Notes: a model not told the origin generated them from the letters alone. DNA of 64,000 nucleotides from QHCA01 sp003244095 (GCA_038329965.1 JBBQNN010000010.1:1-64000), one strand, 5' to 3'; positions 8,899 to 17,428 are shown, counted from the stretch's first letter. Translations and numbers: made by a program.

Positions 8899-9732
8899 CT
8901 ACGCCTGCGGGCGGGCGGGGACAGGTGGCAGGCGACGGCGGCGGACCGCCGTACCCCGGTCCCAGATCAGCGGGTTGAGGCCGTCGGGGGGCCGCGGCGC
9001 CGGCACTTCGGCAAGGATCTCGCGGCGGCCGACCCGGGCGGCGGAAACGCGACGGCGATAGTCGCGGAAGACCTGGACCTCGCCGTTCGGCCAGTCGAGT
9101 TCGGCGTAGTCCATGCCGTAGGAGGACCAGTCACCAAGGACGGATACCGTCACGGCCCATTCCTTGAGCACCGCAGGGCTGGCCGCGAGCGTGACCAGCC
9201 CGCCGACCCGGTCGACCTGCTCCTGGAAACCGGAGCGGTCGACCCACGGCCAGGACCGCTCGCCGGGCGGCAGGTCGGCCCACCTCCGCCGTTGGGTCAC
9301 GGCCACGTCCAAGCCACCGGTCTGCCACCTGACGGTGCCGTCGGGAGGGCGGGTCAGCGGCAGCTGCCGGCGCAGCTCGCGAGCGGCCCGCGCGGTGAGT
9401 GGGGTGATGAGCGCCGGCACCAGGGCGATCGGGTCGGCCGGCTCGGCGTCGAACGGATTGGGGTCGAGGAACGGCCGGTCGACGAGCACGAGGGTGCCTG
9501 GCTGCCGCTGGTAGGCCAGCCCCCACAGCAGCCGGCCGAGGAGCCGTGCGCCATGCCAGTCCGACAGCACGTGCCAGGTCTCGTGGAAGACGTTCGTGCT
9601 GTAGGAGGCGTCGGTGCCAGGGCGCAGCGAGATGACGGTGTACGGACGGCCGGCCAGCTGCAGCCGTCGGCGATGCAGCTTGAGACCGTCACCGGAACGC
9701 GTCGCCGCGCCGGGGCGCGGGTTGGCGCGCAC
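8899..9732 (-). CDS. Hypothetical protein
   Basis: 277 residues; I do not recognise a family. It is soluble-looking, with no signal peptide or membrane segment, and rich in Arg, Trp and Pro. A central stretch, HETWHVLSDWHGARLLGRLLWGLAYQ, precedes a motif-poor C-terminal half with many aromatic residues (YGMDYAELDWPNGEVQVF). I start at the GTG at 9730-9732, because AAGGAGG lies 5 bases upstream; the first in-frame ATG (9771) has no ribosome site. Probably a single-gene unit between csbD and the hydrolase operon. Coding status is supported by length and G/C-rich third positions. Confidence 0.7.
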   Translation of the reverse strand: MRANPRPGAATRSGDGLKLHRRRLQLAGRPYTVISLRPGTDASYSTNVFHETWHVLSDWHGARLLGRLLWGLAYQRQPGTLVLVDRPFLDPNPFDAEPADPIALVPALITPLTARAARELRRQLPLTRPPDGTVRWQTGGLDVAVTQRRRWADLPPGERSWPWVDRSGFQEQVDRVGGLVTLAASPAVLKEWAVTVSVLGDWSSYGMDYAELDWPNGEVQVFRDYRRRVSAARVGRREILAEVPAPRPPDGLNPLIWDRGTAVRRRRLPPVPARPQA

Positions 9733-9818
9733 CTTCACCTCCTTGTCCGTCAATGGGTTCAATCGCGGCATTCAGTGCAGCAGCACAAGTCGCTCCAGCG
9801 CAATCGATTTCGGTCGGC

Positions 9819-10772
9819 TCAGCCGGCGCTGGCCTCGTCGGCGGTCTCGGCGAACATCCCGAGCACCGCCCGCGCCACCGTCTCCGGCTTCTCCAGCTGG
9901 GCGACATGCCCGACCTGATCGAGGACGAGCAACCGCGAGTCGGGGATCACCCGGGCCACGCGCGGGGCAAGAGACGCGTCGACCACCCGGTCCTGGCGGC
10001 CCCAGATCACCAGTGTCGGCGCCTGGATGCGACCGGCGGCCCGCCACAGAGATCCGGCTCCGGGCGCCAGGTAGGAGCCGATCAGCCCGCGCAGGGTGCG
10101 GACGAAGGCGTCCATGGCATAGGGCAGCTGGTTGCGCCGCTCGACCTCCGCCTCAGCCTCCGCCAACCGGTTCTCCGGCACGACCGACGGGTCGGCGAAG
10201 CAGAGGTCGACCACTGCCTGGGCCCGCTGCCGAGGATTCATCCGCAGCAACCGGCGTTCTGCGATGGCGCTGACGCCCGGGAACACCAGCAGCGGCAGCA
10301 GCGGGTCGGACCCTCGGCGCGGCCGCAGGTCCGGCATCGCCGGCGAGACCAGCGTCAGGGTGCGGATCAACTCCGGGCGCGTGGCGGCGAGGTGCACGGA
10401 CACGGCGCCGCCGAGGGAGTTGCCGACCAGGTGTACCGGCCCGCGGTCGCGGTGCTCGATGAGCTGGGCGGCCCGGCGGGCCAGGGCTGCCGGCGTGTAG
10501 CCGCCGCGCGGCGCCGGATCGCTGTGGCCGAATCCGGGCAGGTCCATGGCGTCACCGTCGAGCCAGGGCGACAGCAGGGCGGACAGGTCGGTCCAGTTCG
10601 TCGACGAGCCGCCGAGGCCGTGGATGTAGAGCGTCGGCTCGGCGCCCGGGCCGCCCGGTGTGGTGCGGACGAACGACGCGCCGTCGGCCAGTTGCACCGG
10701 CTTCCCCGGCCATGGCGGCCGGGTGGAGTCGACGGGGGCGAGCGCGACGTCGGAGAGCACCGCAGGTCTCAC
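9819..10772 (-). CDS. Alpha/beta hydrolase (LipV-like)
   Basis: 317 residues. The fold is shown by the oxyanion segment HGLGGSS at 51-57, nucleophile elbow GNSLGG with Ser119, the acid loop GRQDRVVD and a late His in VGHVAQLE. Family members hydrolyse esters or lactones; the substrate is unknown. The start is the GTG at 10770-10772, which overlaps the upstream stop as GTGA; a longer in-frame reading to 11444 is only the shadow of that upstream gene. The mycobacterial lipV (Rv3203) sits close to adnA, so this may be its displaced counterpart, an inference from position only. Confidence 0.85.
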   Translation of the reverse strand: MRPAVLSDVALAPVDSTRPPWPGKPVQLADGASFVRTTPGGPGAEPTLYIHGLGGSSTNWTDLSALLSPWLDGDAMDLPGFGHSDPAPRGGYTPAALARRAAQLIEHRDRGPVHLVGNSLGGAVSVHLAATRPELIRTLTLVSPAMPDLRPRRGSDPLLPLLVFPGVSAIAERRLLRMNPRQRAQAVVDLCFADPSVVPENRLAEAEAEVERRNQLPYAMDAFVRTLRGLIGSYLAPGAGSLWRAAGRIQAPTLVIWGRQDRVVDASLAPRVARVIPDSRLLVLDQVGHVAQLEKPETVARAVLGMFAETADEASAG

Positions 10773-11407
10773 CGCAGCACCACCGAGTCGCCGACCGGCA
10801 CGATCCGGTCGCCCACCGTGGATGGCGCCAGCCCGACCGCGGTCGCCGTGCCGTGCTGGATGAACAGCCCGGAACACTCGGGCAGACCCAGGACGACGGC
10901 CCCCTCGGGCGCAAGCGATGTCCACGCGTTGTGCCCGGAGTAGTGCGGGACGACCATGCACCGGGGCACGAGGCCCAGGCCGTGAACCACGGACGGGCTG
11001 CGCGCCGGCATCACGCAGTGCTCGCACAGCGCCATCGCCCCCGCGCTGGATCCCATCACGGTCACACCTTCCTCGACCTGCCGGGCGATCGCCGCGCCCA
11101 TGCCCGTCGTGGCAAGCGCGCCCAGCAGCCGGGCCGGCGACCCGCCCGGCAGGACCACGAGCCCGGCCCCGGCCAGCGCGGCAAGCGCGCCGTCGCGGTC
11201 GGTGCGCGCATCCGGGGCGCCGTGCACGACGGCGCCGAGGGCGGTGTAGTGCCGGACGGCGTTGGCCGTCGCCGTGTCGTACTCCCGTCCCGGTGCCCCG
11301 GCCAGGGCCACGACGACGACGGGCCCCGGAGCGGCCGCGGCCAGCAGCGCCGCGTCCATGTCCCGGCATGGCGCGGTGAACTCCGCGCCACCCTGCAGGC
11401 AGATCAC
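10769..11407 (-). CDS. Peptidase S51-like (cyanophycinase / dipeptidase E fold) protein
   Basis: 212 residues. The catalytic signature of S51 peptidases, GSSAGAM, is present with Ser121 as likely nucleophile, in a class-I-amidotransferase-like fold (VVLPGGSPARLL before it and VVPHYSGHNAW after it). Family members cleave Asp dipeptides or cyanophycin; the exact substrate cannot be read from sequence. It overlaps the downstream hydrolase gene by 4 bp (GTGA), so they form one operon. The predicted start ATG lies at 11405-11407. Confidence 0.78.
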   Translation of the reverse strand: MICLQGGAEFTAPCRDMDAALLAAAAPGPVVVVALAGAPGREYDTATANAVRHYTALGAVVHGAPDARTDRDGALAALAGAGLVVLPGGSPARLLGALATTGMGAAIARQVEEGVTVMGSSAGAMALCEHCVMPARSPSVVHGLGLVPRCMVVPHYSGHNAWTSLAPEGAVVLGLPECSGLFIQHGTATAVGLAPSTVGDRIVPVGDSVVLR

Positions 11408-11455
11408 CGGCCGACGGTACGACAGCCGGGCACGAGGCCTGCACCCGGTGGTCGG

Positions 11456-12469
11456 TCAGGCGCTGCGCCTGCTGGCCGCCTTCTTCGGTGTCGTCTTCGG
11501 GGCGGCCTTCTTGGCTGTGACCTTCTTGGCGGTCGTCTTCTTGACCGGGACTTTCTTGGCCGCAGTCTTCTTGGCCGGCTCGCTGTCGGAAGACCCGGCC
11601 GGCTTCTTCGTCGCGGCCTTCCTGGCGGTCGTCTTCTTGGCTGGCGCCCGGCGTGCGGAGACTTCGTCCGTACCGGCGTCGTCGTCGCCGCGGGACATCT
11701 TGGCGCGTTCGACGCTGGCCCGCAGGGCAGCCATGAGGTCGACCACTCCGGTCTGCTTGGGCGCCTCCTGGTCCGGCGCCTCGACGACCTCATGGCCCTC
11801 GATCTTGGCCTCGATCACCTGCTCCAGCGCCTCGCGGTACTCGTCGTGGTACTGCGCCGGGTCGAAGTCGCCGGCCATGCTCTCGATCAGGGAGTCGGCC
11901 ATCGCGAGCTCCTGGGGGCGGACCTCGACGCCTTCGTCGAGGAAGCCGAATTCGGCCTCACGTACCTCGTCAGGCCAGATCATCGTCTCCAGCACGATGA
12001 CGTCGTCGCGTACCCGCAGGGTCGCCAGCGATTCCCGCTGGCGCAGCGCGATCTTGACGATTGCCACCCGGTCGGAGCCCTCCAGCGCGTCGCGGAGCAG
12101 GACGTAGGGCTTCGCGGCACCCTTGTCCGGCTCGAGGTAGTAGCTCTTGTTGAAGTAGATCGGGTCGACCTGGTCGAGCGGGACGAAGGTGAGCACGTCG
12201 ATCGCGCGGCTGGATTTCAGCGGCAGGTCGGCCAGGTCGTCGTCGGTGAGGATCACCATCTCGCCACTGGGCAGCTCGTAGCCCTTGGCGATGTCGCCGT
12301 AGGCGACCTCCTGCTCGTCGGTCTGGCACACCCGCTTGTAGCGGATCCGGCCGCCGTCGGTGCGGTGCACCTGGTGGAAGGCGATGTTGCGCTCCTCGGT
12401 GGCGGAGTACAGCTTGACGCCGATGCTGACCAGGCCGAACGAGATGGCGCCCTTCCAGATGGATCGCAT
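11456..12469 (-). CDS. ku: Ku protein (non-homologous end joining)
   Basis: 337 residues. The N-terminal MRSIWKGAISFGLVSIGVKL is the canonical start of bacterial Ku, which forms a DNA-end-binding ring and recruits LigD. The core runs to about residue 255. The remaining ~80 residues are a basic Lys/Ala/Thr-rich tail with PAKKT-type repeats, resembling histone H1 and the extended tails of some actinobacterial Ku proteins; such tails bind DNA. I start at the ATG at 12467-12469, preceded by GGAAGG; upstream in-frame sequence has no Ku homology. It is divergent from the ligase gene, with 71 bp between start codons. Confidence 0.97.
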   Translation of the reverse strand: MRSIWKGAISFGLVSIGVKLYSATEERNIAFHQVHRTDGGRIRYKRVCQTDEQEVAYGDIAKGYELPSGEMVILTDDDLADLPLKSSRAIDVLTFVPLDQVDPIYFNKSYYLEPDKGAAKPYVLLRDALEGSDRVAIVKIALRQRESLATLRVRDDVIVLETMIWPDEVREAEFGFLDEGVEVRPQELAMADSLIESMAGDFDPAQYHDEYREALEQVIEAKIEGHEVVEAPDQEAPKQTGVVDLMAALRASVERAKMSRGDDDAGTDEVSARRAPAKKTTARKAATKKPAGSSDSEPAKKTAAKKVPVKKTTAKKVTAKKAAPKTTPKKAASRRSA

Positions 12470-12540
12470 GATGTGGCACCTTCCCGGTCCTTGGGTGGGT
12501 CGTCGAGCCGCCAACACATGGTGGCAGGCAGGATGGATTC

Positions 12541-13476
12541 GTGCTGCCCATGCTCGCCACCCCCGGCGCCCTTCCCCTCGGGACGGATTGGGCATACGAG
12601 TTCAAATGGGACGGTGTCCGGGCCCTGGTCGACGTGAGCGACGGCCGGGTACGGATCACCAGCCGCAACGACAACGACGTGACGTCGGGCTATCCCGAGC
12701 TCGGCGCGTTGAGCGGGGCGGTCGAGGACGGCCTGCTCGACGGCGAGATCGTCGCCCTCGCCGACGGGCGCCCGTCCTTCAGTGCGCTGCAGGCACGCAT
12801 GCACGTCCGCGGCCGGCAGGTCAAAGAGCTCGTCCGGGCCGTGCCCGTCACCTTCCTGTCCTTCGACGTCCTGCGGTTGTACGGGGTCGACCTGCGCGAC
12901 CGCCCGTACGCAGAGCGCCGGGCCACGCTGGAACGCCTCGACCTGCACGGCCCCTCGTGGACCGTGCCACCTGCCTTCGACGACGGGCCGGCCACCGAGG
13001 CGGCCAGCCTCGAACAGGGCCTGGAGGGCGTGGTCGCCAAGCGGGTGACCTCGACGTACCGGCCGGGCCTGCGCAGCCGCGACTGGATCAAGGTCAAGCA
13101 CACCCGCACCCAGGACGTCGTCGTCGGCGGGTGGAAGCCGGGCGAGCACGGCCGCGAGGGACGGCTCGGCTCGCTGCTCATCGGGACCTACGACGGCGAC
13201 CGGCTGACGTTCGCCGGGCACGTGGGCAGCGGGCTGACCGAGGGGCACATCGACGACGTCGAGCGTCGCCTCGGCCCGCTCCGCCGGTCCACCAGCCCGT
13301 TTGCGGCCGGCGTACCGGTGGAGCAGGCCCGGCATGCGGTGTGGTGCGAGCCGGTCCTCGTGGTCGAGGTTCGCTTCACCGGCTGGACGCCCGACGACCG
13401 GATCCGGCACCCGGTGTTCCGGCGGCTGCTCCCGGACCGGGACCCCCGCGGCGTTGCCCGCCAGGACCCGCCCTGA
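12541..13476 (+). CDS. ATP-dependent DNA ligase, LigD ligase-domain type
   Basis: 311 residues. Seals DNA ends in Ku-dependent end joining. Motif I EFKWDG contains the adenylated Lys22; motifs LDGEIV, FLSFDVL, EGVVAK and the C-terminal WIKVKH (motif V) are intact, followed by an OB-fold domain. It is only the ligase module: there is no polymerase/primase or phosphoesterase domain of full-length LigD here. The start is the GTG at 12541. The divergent pairing with ku and the shared 71-bp promoter region argue for co-function. Other LigD modules may be encoded elsewhere. Confidence 0.93.
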   Translation: MLPMLATPGALPLGTDWAYEFKWDGVRALVDVSDGRVRITSRNDNDVTSGYPELGALSGAVEDGLLDGEIVALADGRPSFSALQARMHVRGRQVKELVRAVPVTFLSFDVLRLYGVDLRDRPYAERRATLERLDLHGPSWTVPPAFDDGPATEAASLEQGLEGVVAKRVTSTYRPGLRSRDWIKVKHTRTQDVVVGGWKPGEHGREGRLGSLLIGTYDGDRLTFAGHVGSGLTEGHIDDVERRLGPLRRSTSPFAAGVPVEQARHAVWCEPVLVVEVRFTGWTPDDRIRHPVFRRLLPDRDPRGVARQDPP

Positions 13477-13515
13477 CGCGGCAGCCGCGAGGGTCGGCCC
13501 GGCCGGGACACCACC

Positions 13516-14703
13516 TCAGTGCAGCAGTGCCTGCACCGTGCCGGCGCCCACCGTGCGGCTCCCTTCCCGTACGGCGAAGCCCTGCCCGACGCCGAGCGCG
13601 ACCGCCTGGCCGAGCTCCACGTCGACCTCGACGGTGTCGCCCGGCATGACCATCGCACCGTCCGGCAGGCCGATCGCACCGACCACGTCCGCCGTCCGCA
13701 GGAAGAACTGCGGCCGGTAGTTGCCGAAGAACGGCGTGTGCCGGCCACCCTCCGCGGCGGTCAGCACGTAGAGCTGCGCCCGGAACCGCTCCCCCGGCGC
13801 AACGCTGCCCGGCGCGCAGACCACCTGCCCGCGGCGTACCTCGTCGCGCCGGACACCGCGCAGCAGCAGCGCGGCGTTGTCGCCCGCCTCCGCGCTGGCC
13901 AGTTGCTTGCCGAACGTCTCCAGCCCGGTGCACACCGAGGAGACTGTCGGCCCGAGACCGACGACCTCGACCGGCGAGCCGACCCGGATCGTGCCCTGCT
14001 CCACCGAGCCGGTGACGACGGTGCCCCGGCCGGTGATGCTCATGACGCTCTCCACGGGCATCAGGAACGGCCGGTCGACCGCCCGGTCCGGCACGGCCAG
14101 GTAACCGTCGACGACGTCGAGCAGCCCGCGCAGCCGGGCCACCCAGAACGGGTCACCCTCGAGCGCCCGCAGCGCGGACACCCGGACCACCGGCACGTCC
14201 TCACCCGGGTACCCGGCGTCGCCGAGCAGCTCCCGGACCTCGAGCTCGATCAGGTCCAGCAGGTCGGCGTCGTGCATCGCGTCGGCCTTGTTGAGGGCGA
14301 CGACGATCGCGGGTACGCCGACCTGACGGGCCAGCAGGACGTGCTCCCGGGTCTGCGGCATCGGCCCGTCCTCGGCAGAGACGACGAGGATCGCGCCGTC
14401 CAGCTGCGCCGCGCCGGTGATCATGTTCTTCACGTAGTCGGCGTGGCCGGGCATGTCGACATGGGCGTAGTGCCGGGTCGCGGTCTGGTACTCCACGTGC
14501 GCGATGTTGATGGTGATCCCGCGCAGTCGCTCCTCCGGGGCGCGGTCGATGCGGTCGAACGCGACGAAGGATGTGGTGGCAGGGTCGTCCCCGGCGAGGA
14601 CCTTGGTCAGAGCCGCGGTCAGTGTGGTCTTGCCGTGGTCGACGTGTCCCATCGTGCCGATGTTCAGGTGTGGCTTGCTGCGTACGTACTGCTCCTTGGG
14701 CAT
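13516..14703 (-). CDS. Divergent elongation factor Tu paralogue
   Basis: 395 residues. A translation GTPase with P-loop GHVDHGKTT at 19-27, switch region RGITINIAHVEY, DMPGH and NKAD, then beta-barrel domains 2 and 3. It departs from housekeeping EF-Tu: DMPGH instead of DCPGH, VESVMSITGRGTVVTGSVEQG instead of the usual VEDVFSITGRGTVVTGRVERG, and many other substitutions. No ribosomal or EF-G genes adjoin, unlike the rpsL-rpsG-fus-tuf locus. It is therefore probably the second, accessory EF-Tu (as tuf3 in streptomycetes), perhaps stress- or antibiotic-related; that role is inference. I start at the ATG at 14701-14703 (MPKEQYVRSKPHLNIG), behind GAGGAG. Confidence 0.88.
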   Translation of the reverse strand: MPKEQYVRSKPHLNIGTMGHVDHGKTTLTAALTKVLAGDDPATTSFVAFDRIDRAPEERLRGITINIAHVEYQTATRHYAHVDMPGHADYVKNMITGAAQLDGAILVVSAEDGPMPQTREHVLLARQVGVPAIVVALNKADAMHDADLLDLIELEVRELLGDAGYPGEDVPVVRVSALRALEGDPFWVARLRGLLDVVDGYLAVPDRAVDRPFLMPVESVMSITGRGTVVTGSVEQGTIRVGSPVEVVGLGPTVSSVCTGLETFGKQLASAEAGDNAALLLRGVRRDEVRRGQVVCAPGSVAPGERFRAQLYVLTAAEGGRHTPFFGNYRPQFFLRTADVVGAIGLPDGAMVMPGDTVEVDVELGQAVALGVGQGFAVREGSRTVGAGTVQALLH

Positions 14704-14800
14704 GCCTCTAGCTCCTCGGGAAGGTCTGCGAAGTCTGCGGGCGGCGGCGCGATGCGGCGCGAACGCCGAGAACCCGCGGCGCGCCAGGGCACCGCGCGGC

Positions 14801-14834
14801 ACCCTCCCCCTGGTTCTCTCGTGCGGGGGAGGGT
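14801..14834 (-). promoter_or_regulatory. Perfect 10-bp leader hairpin upstream of the EF-Tu paralogue
   Basis: ACCCTCCCCC (14801-14810) and GGGGGAGGGT (14825-14834) are perfect inverted arms with a 14-base loop. The hairpin lies about 100 bases before the EF-Tu start and about 25 bases after the predicted transcript start. Without a U-run it could be an attenuator, an RNA-stability element or a protein-binding leader; the sequence does not decide. Confidence 0.5.
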
Positions 14835-14867
14835 CAGCTTCGTGCGTCCCGACGGAACATGCCTCCG

Positions 14868-14896
14868 AGAGTGAGCGGCCGGCCGGCGACCGTCAA
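14868..14896 (-). promoter_or_regulatory. Candidate promoter for the EF-Tu paralogue
   Basis: Minus strand TTGACG (14896-14891), a 17-base spacer, then CACTCT (14873-14868). The -35 is a good sigma-70 match, the -10 a weak one. It would give a leader of about 155 bases containing the hairpin at 14801-14834. Confidence 0.4.
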
Positions 14897-14969
14897 CACG
14901 GTTACCGGGTCGTGCGCCACTGGAGGCCGCGGGTAGCGGCGGTGCCGCCGGGCAGGCGATGATCCTGCG

Positions 14970-16280
14970 GTGACTGAGACATTCGACGCCGTCATCCTCG
15001 GCTGCGGAAGTGGCGGTGAGGTGCTCGCACCGGCCCTCGCCGAGGCAGGCCGGCGGGTCGCCGTGATCGAGCAGCGCCTGCTCGGCGGCGAGTGCCCGTA
15101 CTTCGCCTGCATGCCGAGCAAAGCGCTGCTGCACGACGCCCGCGAACACACACCGTGGCCGGACGCGACCCGGCGCCGCGACGCGGTGGCCGCCAACCGA
15201 GACGACAGCGCGGTGGCGAGCCGGTTCGCCGACCTGGGCATCTCGGTGCTGCGTGGCCGCGGGGTGATCACCGGGCCGGGCACGCTGAGCGTCGACGACA
15301 CCGACCTGGCGTGGACCGATCTGGTCATCAACACGGGCTCGGTGCCGATCGTGCCGCCGATCGACGGGCTGGACACCGTGCCGACCTGGACCAACGACCA
15401 GGCACTGGCCTCCGACGATCTCCCGGAGCGGCTCACCGTGCTCGGCGGTGGCCCGGTGGGTTGCGAGTTGGCGCAGGCGTACGCGGGTTTCGGCAGCACG
15501 GTGACCCTGGTCGAGGCCCTGGACCGGCTGCTGGCGGCGGAGCCGGAGTTCGTCGGCGAGGCCCTCGCGGCAGCCCTGCGCGCGGACGGCATCGACGTGC
15601 GGGCCGGCGTGTCGCTGGACCGGGTGGTCGACGGCAAGCTGCGCCTGTCCGACGGTGCGGAGCTGGCCACCGACCGCGTCCTGATCGCGGTCGGCCGGCG
15701 GCCGGCCGTGCGCGACATCGGGCTCGAGACGCTCGGCCTGCCCACCGACACGGCGGTGTCGGTGGATGCGTCCTGCCGGGTCCGCGACGTCGAGCACGTC
15801 TGGGCCGTAGGCGACGTGACGGGGATCGCGCCGTTCACCCACACCGCCAACTACCAGGCCCGCATCGCCGTCGAGGTGCTGCTCGGCCGGCCCGCGGCTG
15901 CGGACTACCGGGCCATCCCCCGCGCCGTCTACACCACGCCCGCGGTCTACTCCGTCGGTCTCACCCCCGACAAGGCGCGCTCGGCCGGGATCGACATCAC
16001 CGTCGAGGCCAACGAGGTCGGCGACACGGCGCGTGCCTTTGCCGAAGGGGTGAGCGACGGCGGGCGGATCGAGCTGTACGCCGACCTGGCTCGCGGGGTG
16101 CTGGTCGGCGCGGCCGGTGTCGGGGTGGCCGCCGACTCGTGGCTGGCCGAGGCGACGCTGGCCATCGGGGCCCAGGTACCCCTGCGCCTCTATGCGCAGA
16201 TTGTCCACGCCTTCCCCACGTGGGGCGAGGTATTGGAGCCTCCGCTGCGTAGGCTGGCTGCCAAGGCCGAGGAGGTGTGA
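14970..16280 (+). CDS. Pyridine nucleotide-disulfide oxidoreductase (dihydrolipoamide dehydrogenase/MerA-like)
   Basis: 436 residues. An FAD flavoprotein that moves electrons from NAD(P)H to a disulfide-type substrate. FAD-binding GCGSGG at 11-16; redox-active pair Cys42 and Cys47 in GGECPYFACMPSK; NAD(P)-binding GGGPVGCE; second FAD motif VWAVGDVTG; and the C-terminal dimerisation loop with the His-x3-Pro...Glu active-site motif (HAFPTWGE). The cysteine spacing is that of lipoamide dehydrogenase, mercuric and mycothione reductases, but the surrounding residues do not assign a substrate. The start is the GTG at 14970. It is followed 11 bp later by a TetR regulator, probably in one operon. Confidence 0.88.
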   Translation: MTETFDAVILGCGSGGEVLAPALAEAGRRVAVIEQRLLGGECPYFACMPSKALLHDAREHTPWPDATRRRDAVAANRDDSAVASRFADLGISVLRGRGVITGPGTLSVDDTDLAWTDLVINTGSVPIVPPIDGLDTVPTWTNDQALASDDLPERLTVLGGGPVGCELAQAYAGFGSTVTLVEALDRLLAAEPEFVGEALAAALRADGIDVRAGVSLDRVVDGKLRLSDGAELATDRVLIAVGRRPAVRDIGLETLGLPTDTAVSVDASCRVRDVEHVWAVGDVTGIAPFTHTANYQARIAVEVLLGRPAAADYRAIPRAVYTTPAVYSVGLTPDKARSAGIDITVEANEVGDTARAFAEGVSDGGRIELYADLARGVLVGAAGVGVAADSWLAEATLAIGAQVPLRLYAQIVHAFPTWGEVLEPPLRRLAAKAEEV

Positions 16281-16291
16281 GGAGGACAGCG

Positions 16292-16990
16292 ATGACTGGC
16301 GCTGAGGTGGCGGCCCGGCAGTCGGCCGCGCATTCAGCCGAACAGCCGGCCGAACAGCCGGCCGAGCGAGCCGATGAGCAGCCCGGCACTGACGATCAAC
16401 GGCCTTCGCGGCTGCCCCGCCCGGCCCGCCGGCAGCAATTGCTCACCGCGGCGCAGGACGTCTTCGTCACCCAGGGCTACCACGCCGCCGCGATGGATGA
16501 CATCGCCGAGCGGGCCGGCGTGTCCAAGCCGGTGCTCTACCAGCACTTCCCGAGCAAGCTCGAGCTGTACCTCGGGCTGCTCGACACCACCGCGGAGGAG
16601 TTGCTGGCCCGCCTGCGCAGGGCGATGGACGTCACCACCGACAACGGCCTGCGGGTCGAGAACGCGATCATCGCCTACTTCGACTTCGTAGACGAGAGCC
16701 TGGCCTTCCGGCTGGTGTTCGAGTCCGACCTGCGCAACGAGGCAGCGGTTCGCGAGCGGGTCGAACGGTTCTCCCGGGCCTGCATGGAGGCCGTGGCGGA
16801 CACGATCGCGGCGGACACCGGCGTCCCCCGGGCCCAGGCGGAGCTGCTGTCGGTCGCGCTGATCGGGATCTCCGAGGTCAGCGCCCGCTACTGGCTCGAC
16901 ACCGACCGGGCGGTCGGCAAGCCCGATGCGGTACGCCTGCTGTCCCACCTGGCCTGGCGCGGCATCTCCGGCTTCCCCCGCCAGCCCTAG
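16292..16990 (+). CDS. TetR-family transcriptional regulator
   Basis: 232 residues. The DNA-binding helix-turn-helix is at about 45-90 (AQDVFVTQGYHAAAMDDIAERAGVSKPVLYQHF). The N-terminus is a low-complexity extension with the repeat AEQP, encoded by a 12-bp tandem repeat near 16340. The C-terminal ligand domain has no assignable effector. I start at the ATG at 16292, behind GGAGGA (16281-16286), rather than the GTG at 16277 that overlaps the upstream stop. Position before DUF3107 matches the mycobacterial TetR Rv3208. Confidence 0.9.
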   Translation: MTGAEVAARQSAAHSAEQPAEQPAERADEQPGTDDQRPSRLPRPARRQQLLTAAQDVFVTQGYHAAAMDDIAERAGVSKPVLYQHFPSKLELYLGLLDTTAEELLARLRRAMDVTTDNGLRVENAIIAYFDFVDESLAFRLVFESDLRNEAAVRERVERFSRACMEAVADTIAADTGVPRAQAELLSVALIGISEVSARYWLDTDRAVGKPDAVRLLSHLAWRGISGFPRQP

Positions 16991-17040
16991 CCTGCCGCTC
17001 CCCTGCTGCCACCGCCATTGCCCCTCGTACGCCCGACATT

Positions 17041-17080
17041 CCTACGTTGACCGCCGCAAAGGTCATGATCAACTCGTAGG
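17041..17080. repeat. 40-bp imperfect inverted repeat between tetR and the DUF3107 gene
   Basis: CCTACGTTGA (17041-17050) faces TCAACTCGTAGG (17069-17080); the arms pair over 10 bp with a 2-base bulge, and an inner TGATCA palindrome is also present. It could be the terminator of tetR or an operator in front of the next gene. Neither is proven. Confidence 0.45.
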
Positions 17081-17149
17081 TCGCTCCGGTACGCGCCCGT
17101 TTCGCGCACAGCACGGGTACGGCAGACGTCGGGTGCCAGGCCGCTGCAC

Positions 17150-17155
17150 TAGCCT
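17150..17155 (+). promoter_or_regulatory. Probable -10 box for the DUF3107 gene
   Basis: TAGCCT fits the actinobacterial TANNNT -10 hexamer. The transcript would start near 17162 and carry the AGGAAGG ribosome site at 17178-17184, about 7 bases before the GTG. No clear -35 is visible. Confidence 0.4.
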
Positions 17156-17190
17156 GGGTCTGGACAGTTGCCCGAACAGGAAGGCTTGCG

Positions 17191-17418
17191 GTGGAGGTCA
17201 AGGTCGGTGTGCAGTTCGCGGCGCGGGAGCTCACGGTCGAAAGTGCGCAGACCGCGGCGGACGTGGAGAAGGCCGTCACCGAGGCCCTGTCGGGCAAGAC
17301 AGGCGTGCTGACGCTGGTCGACGAGAAGGGCCGCCGGATCGTGGTGCCGGCGGACAAGCTCGCCTACGTCGAGATCGCCGAGAGCGAGACCCGGCGCGTC
17401 GGCTTCTCCGCCCCCTAG
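17191..17418 (+). CDS. DUF3107 family protein
   Basis: 75 residues: a short first strand (VEVKVGVQFAARELTVES), a helix (AADVEKAVTEAL), then strands ending in KLAYVEIAE and GFSAP. This is the compact DUF3107 protein found in nearly all actinobacteria (Rv3208A/TB9.4 position). Function unknown. The start is a GTG at 17191 behind AGGAAGG. It follows tetR by 200 bp and precedes the GlsB-like gene by 10 bp. Confidence 0.9.
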   Translation: MEVKVGVQFAARELTVESAQTAADVEKAVTEALSGKTGVLTLVDEKGRRIVVPADKLAYVEIAESETRRVGFSAP

Positions 17419-17428
17419 GGCCCGCGCC

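Noticed and set aside
14664..16208. 514-codon minus-strand frame over the flavoprotein
   Set aside because: Antisense to an intact disulfide oxidoreductase with all cofactor motifs; no homology of its own.
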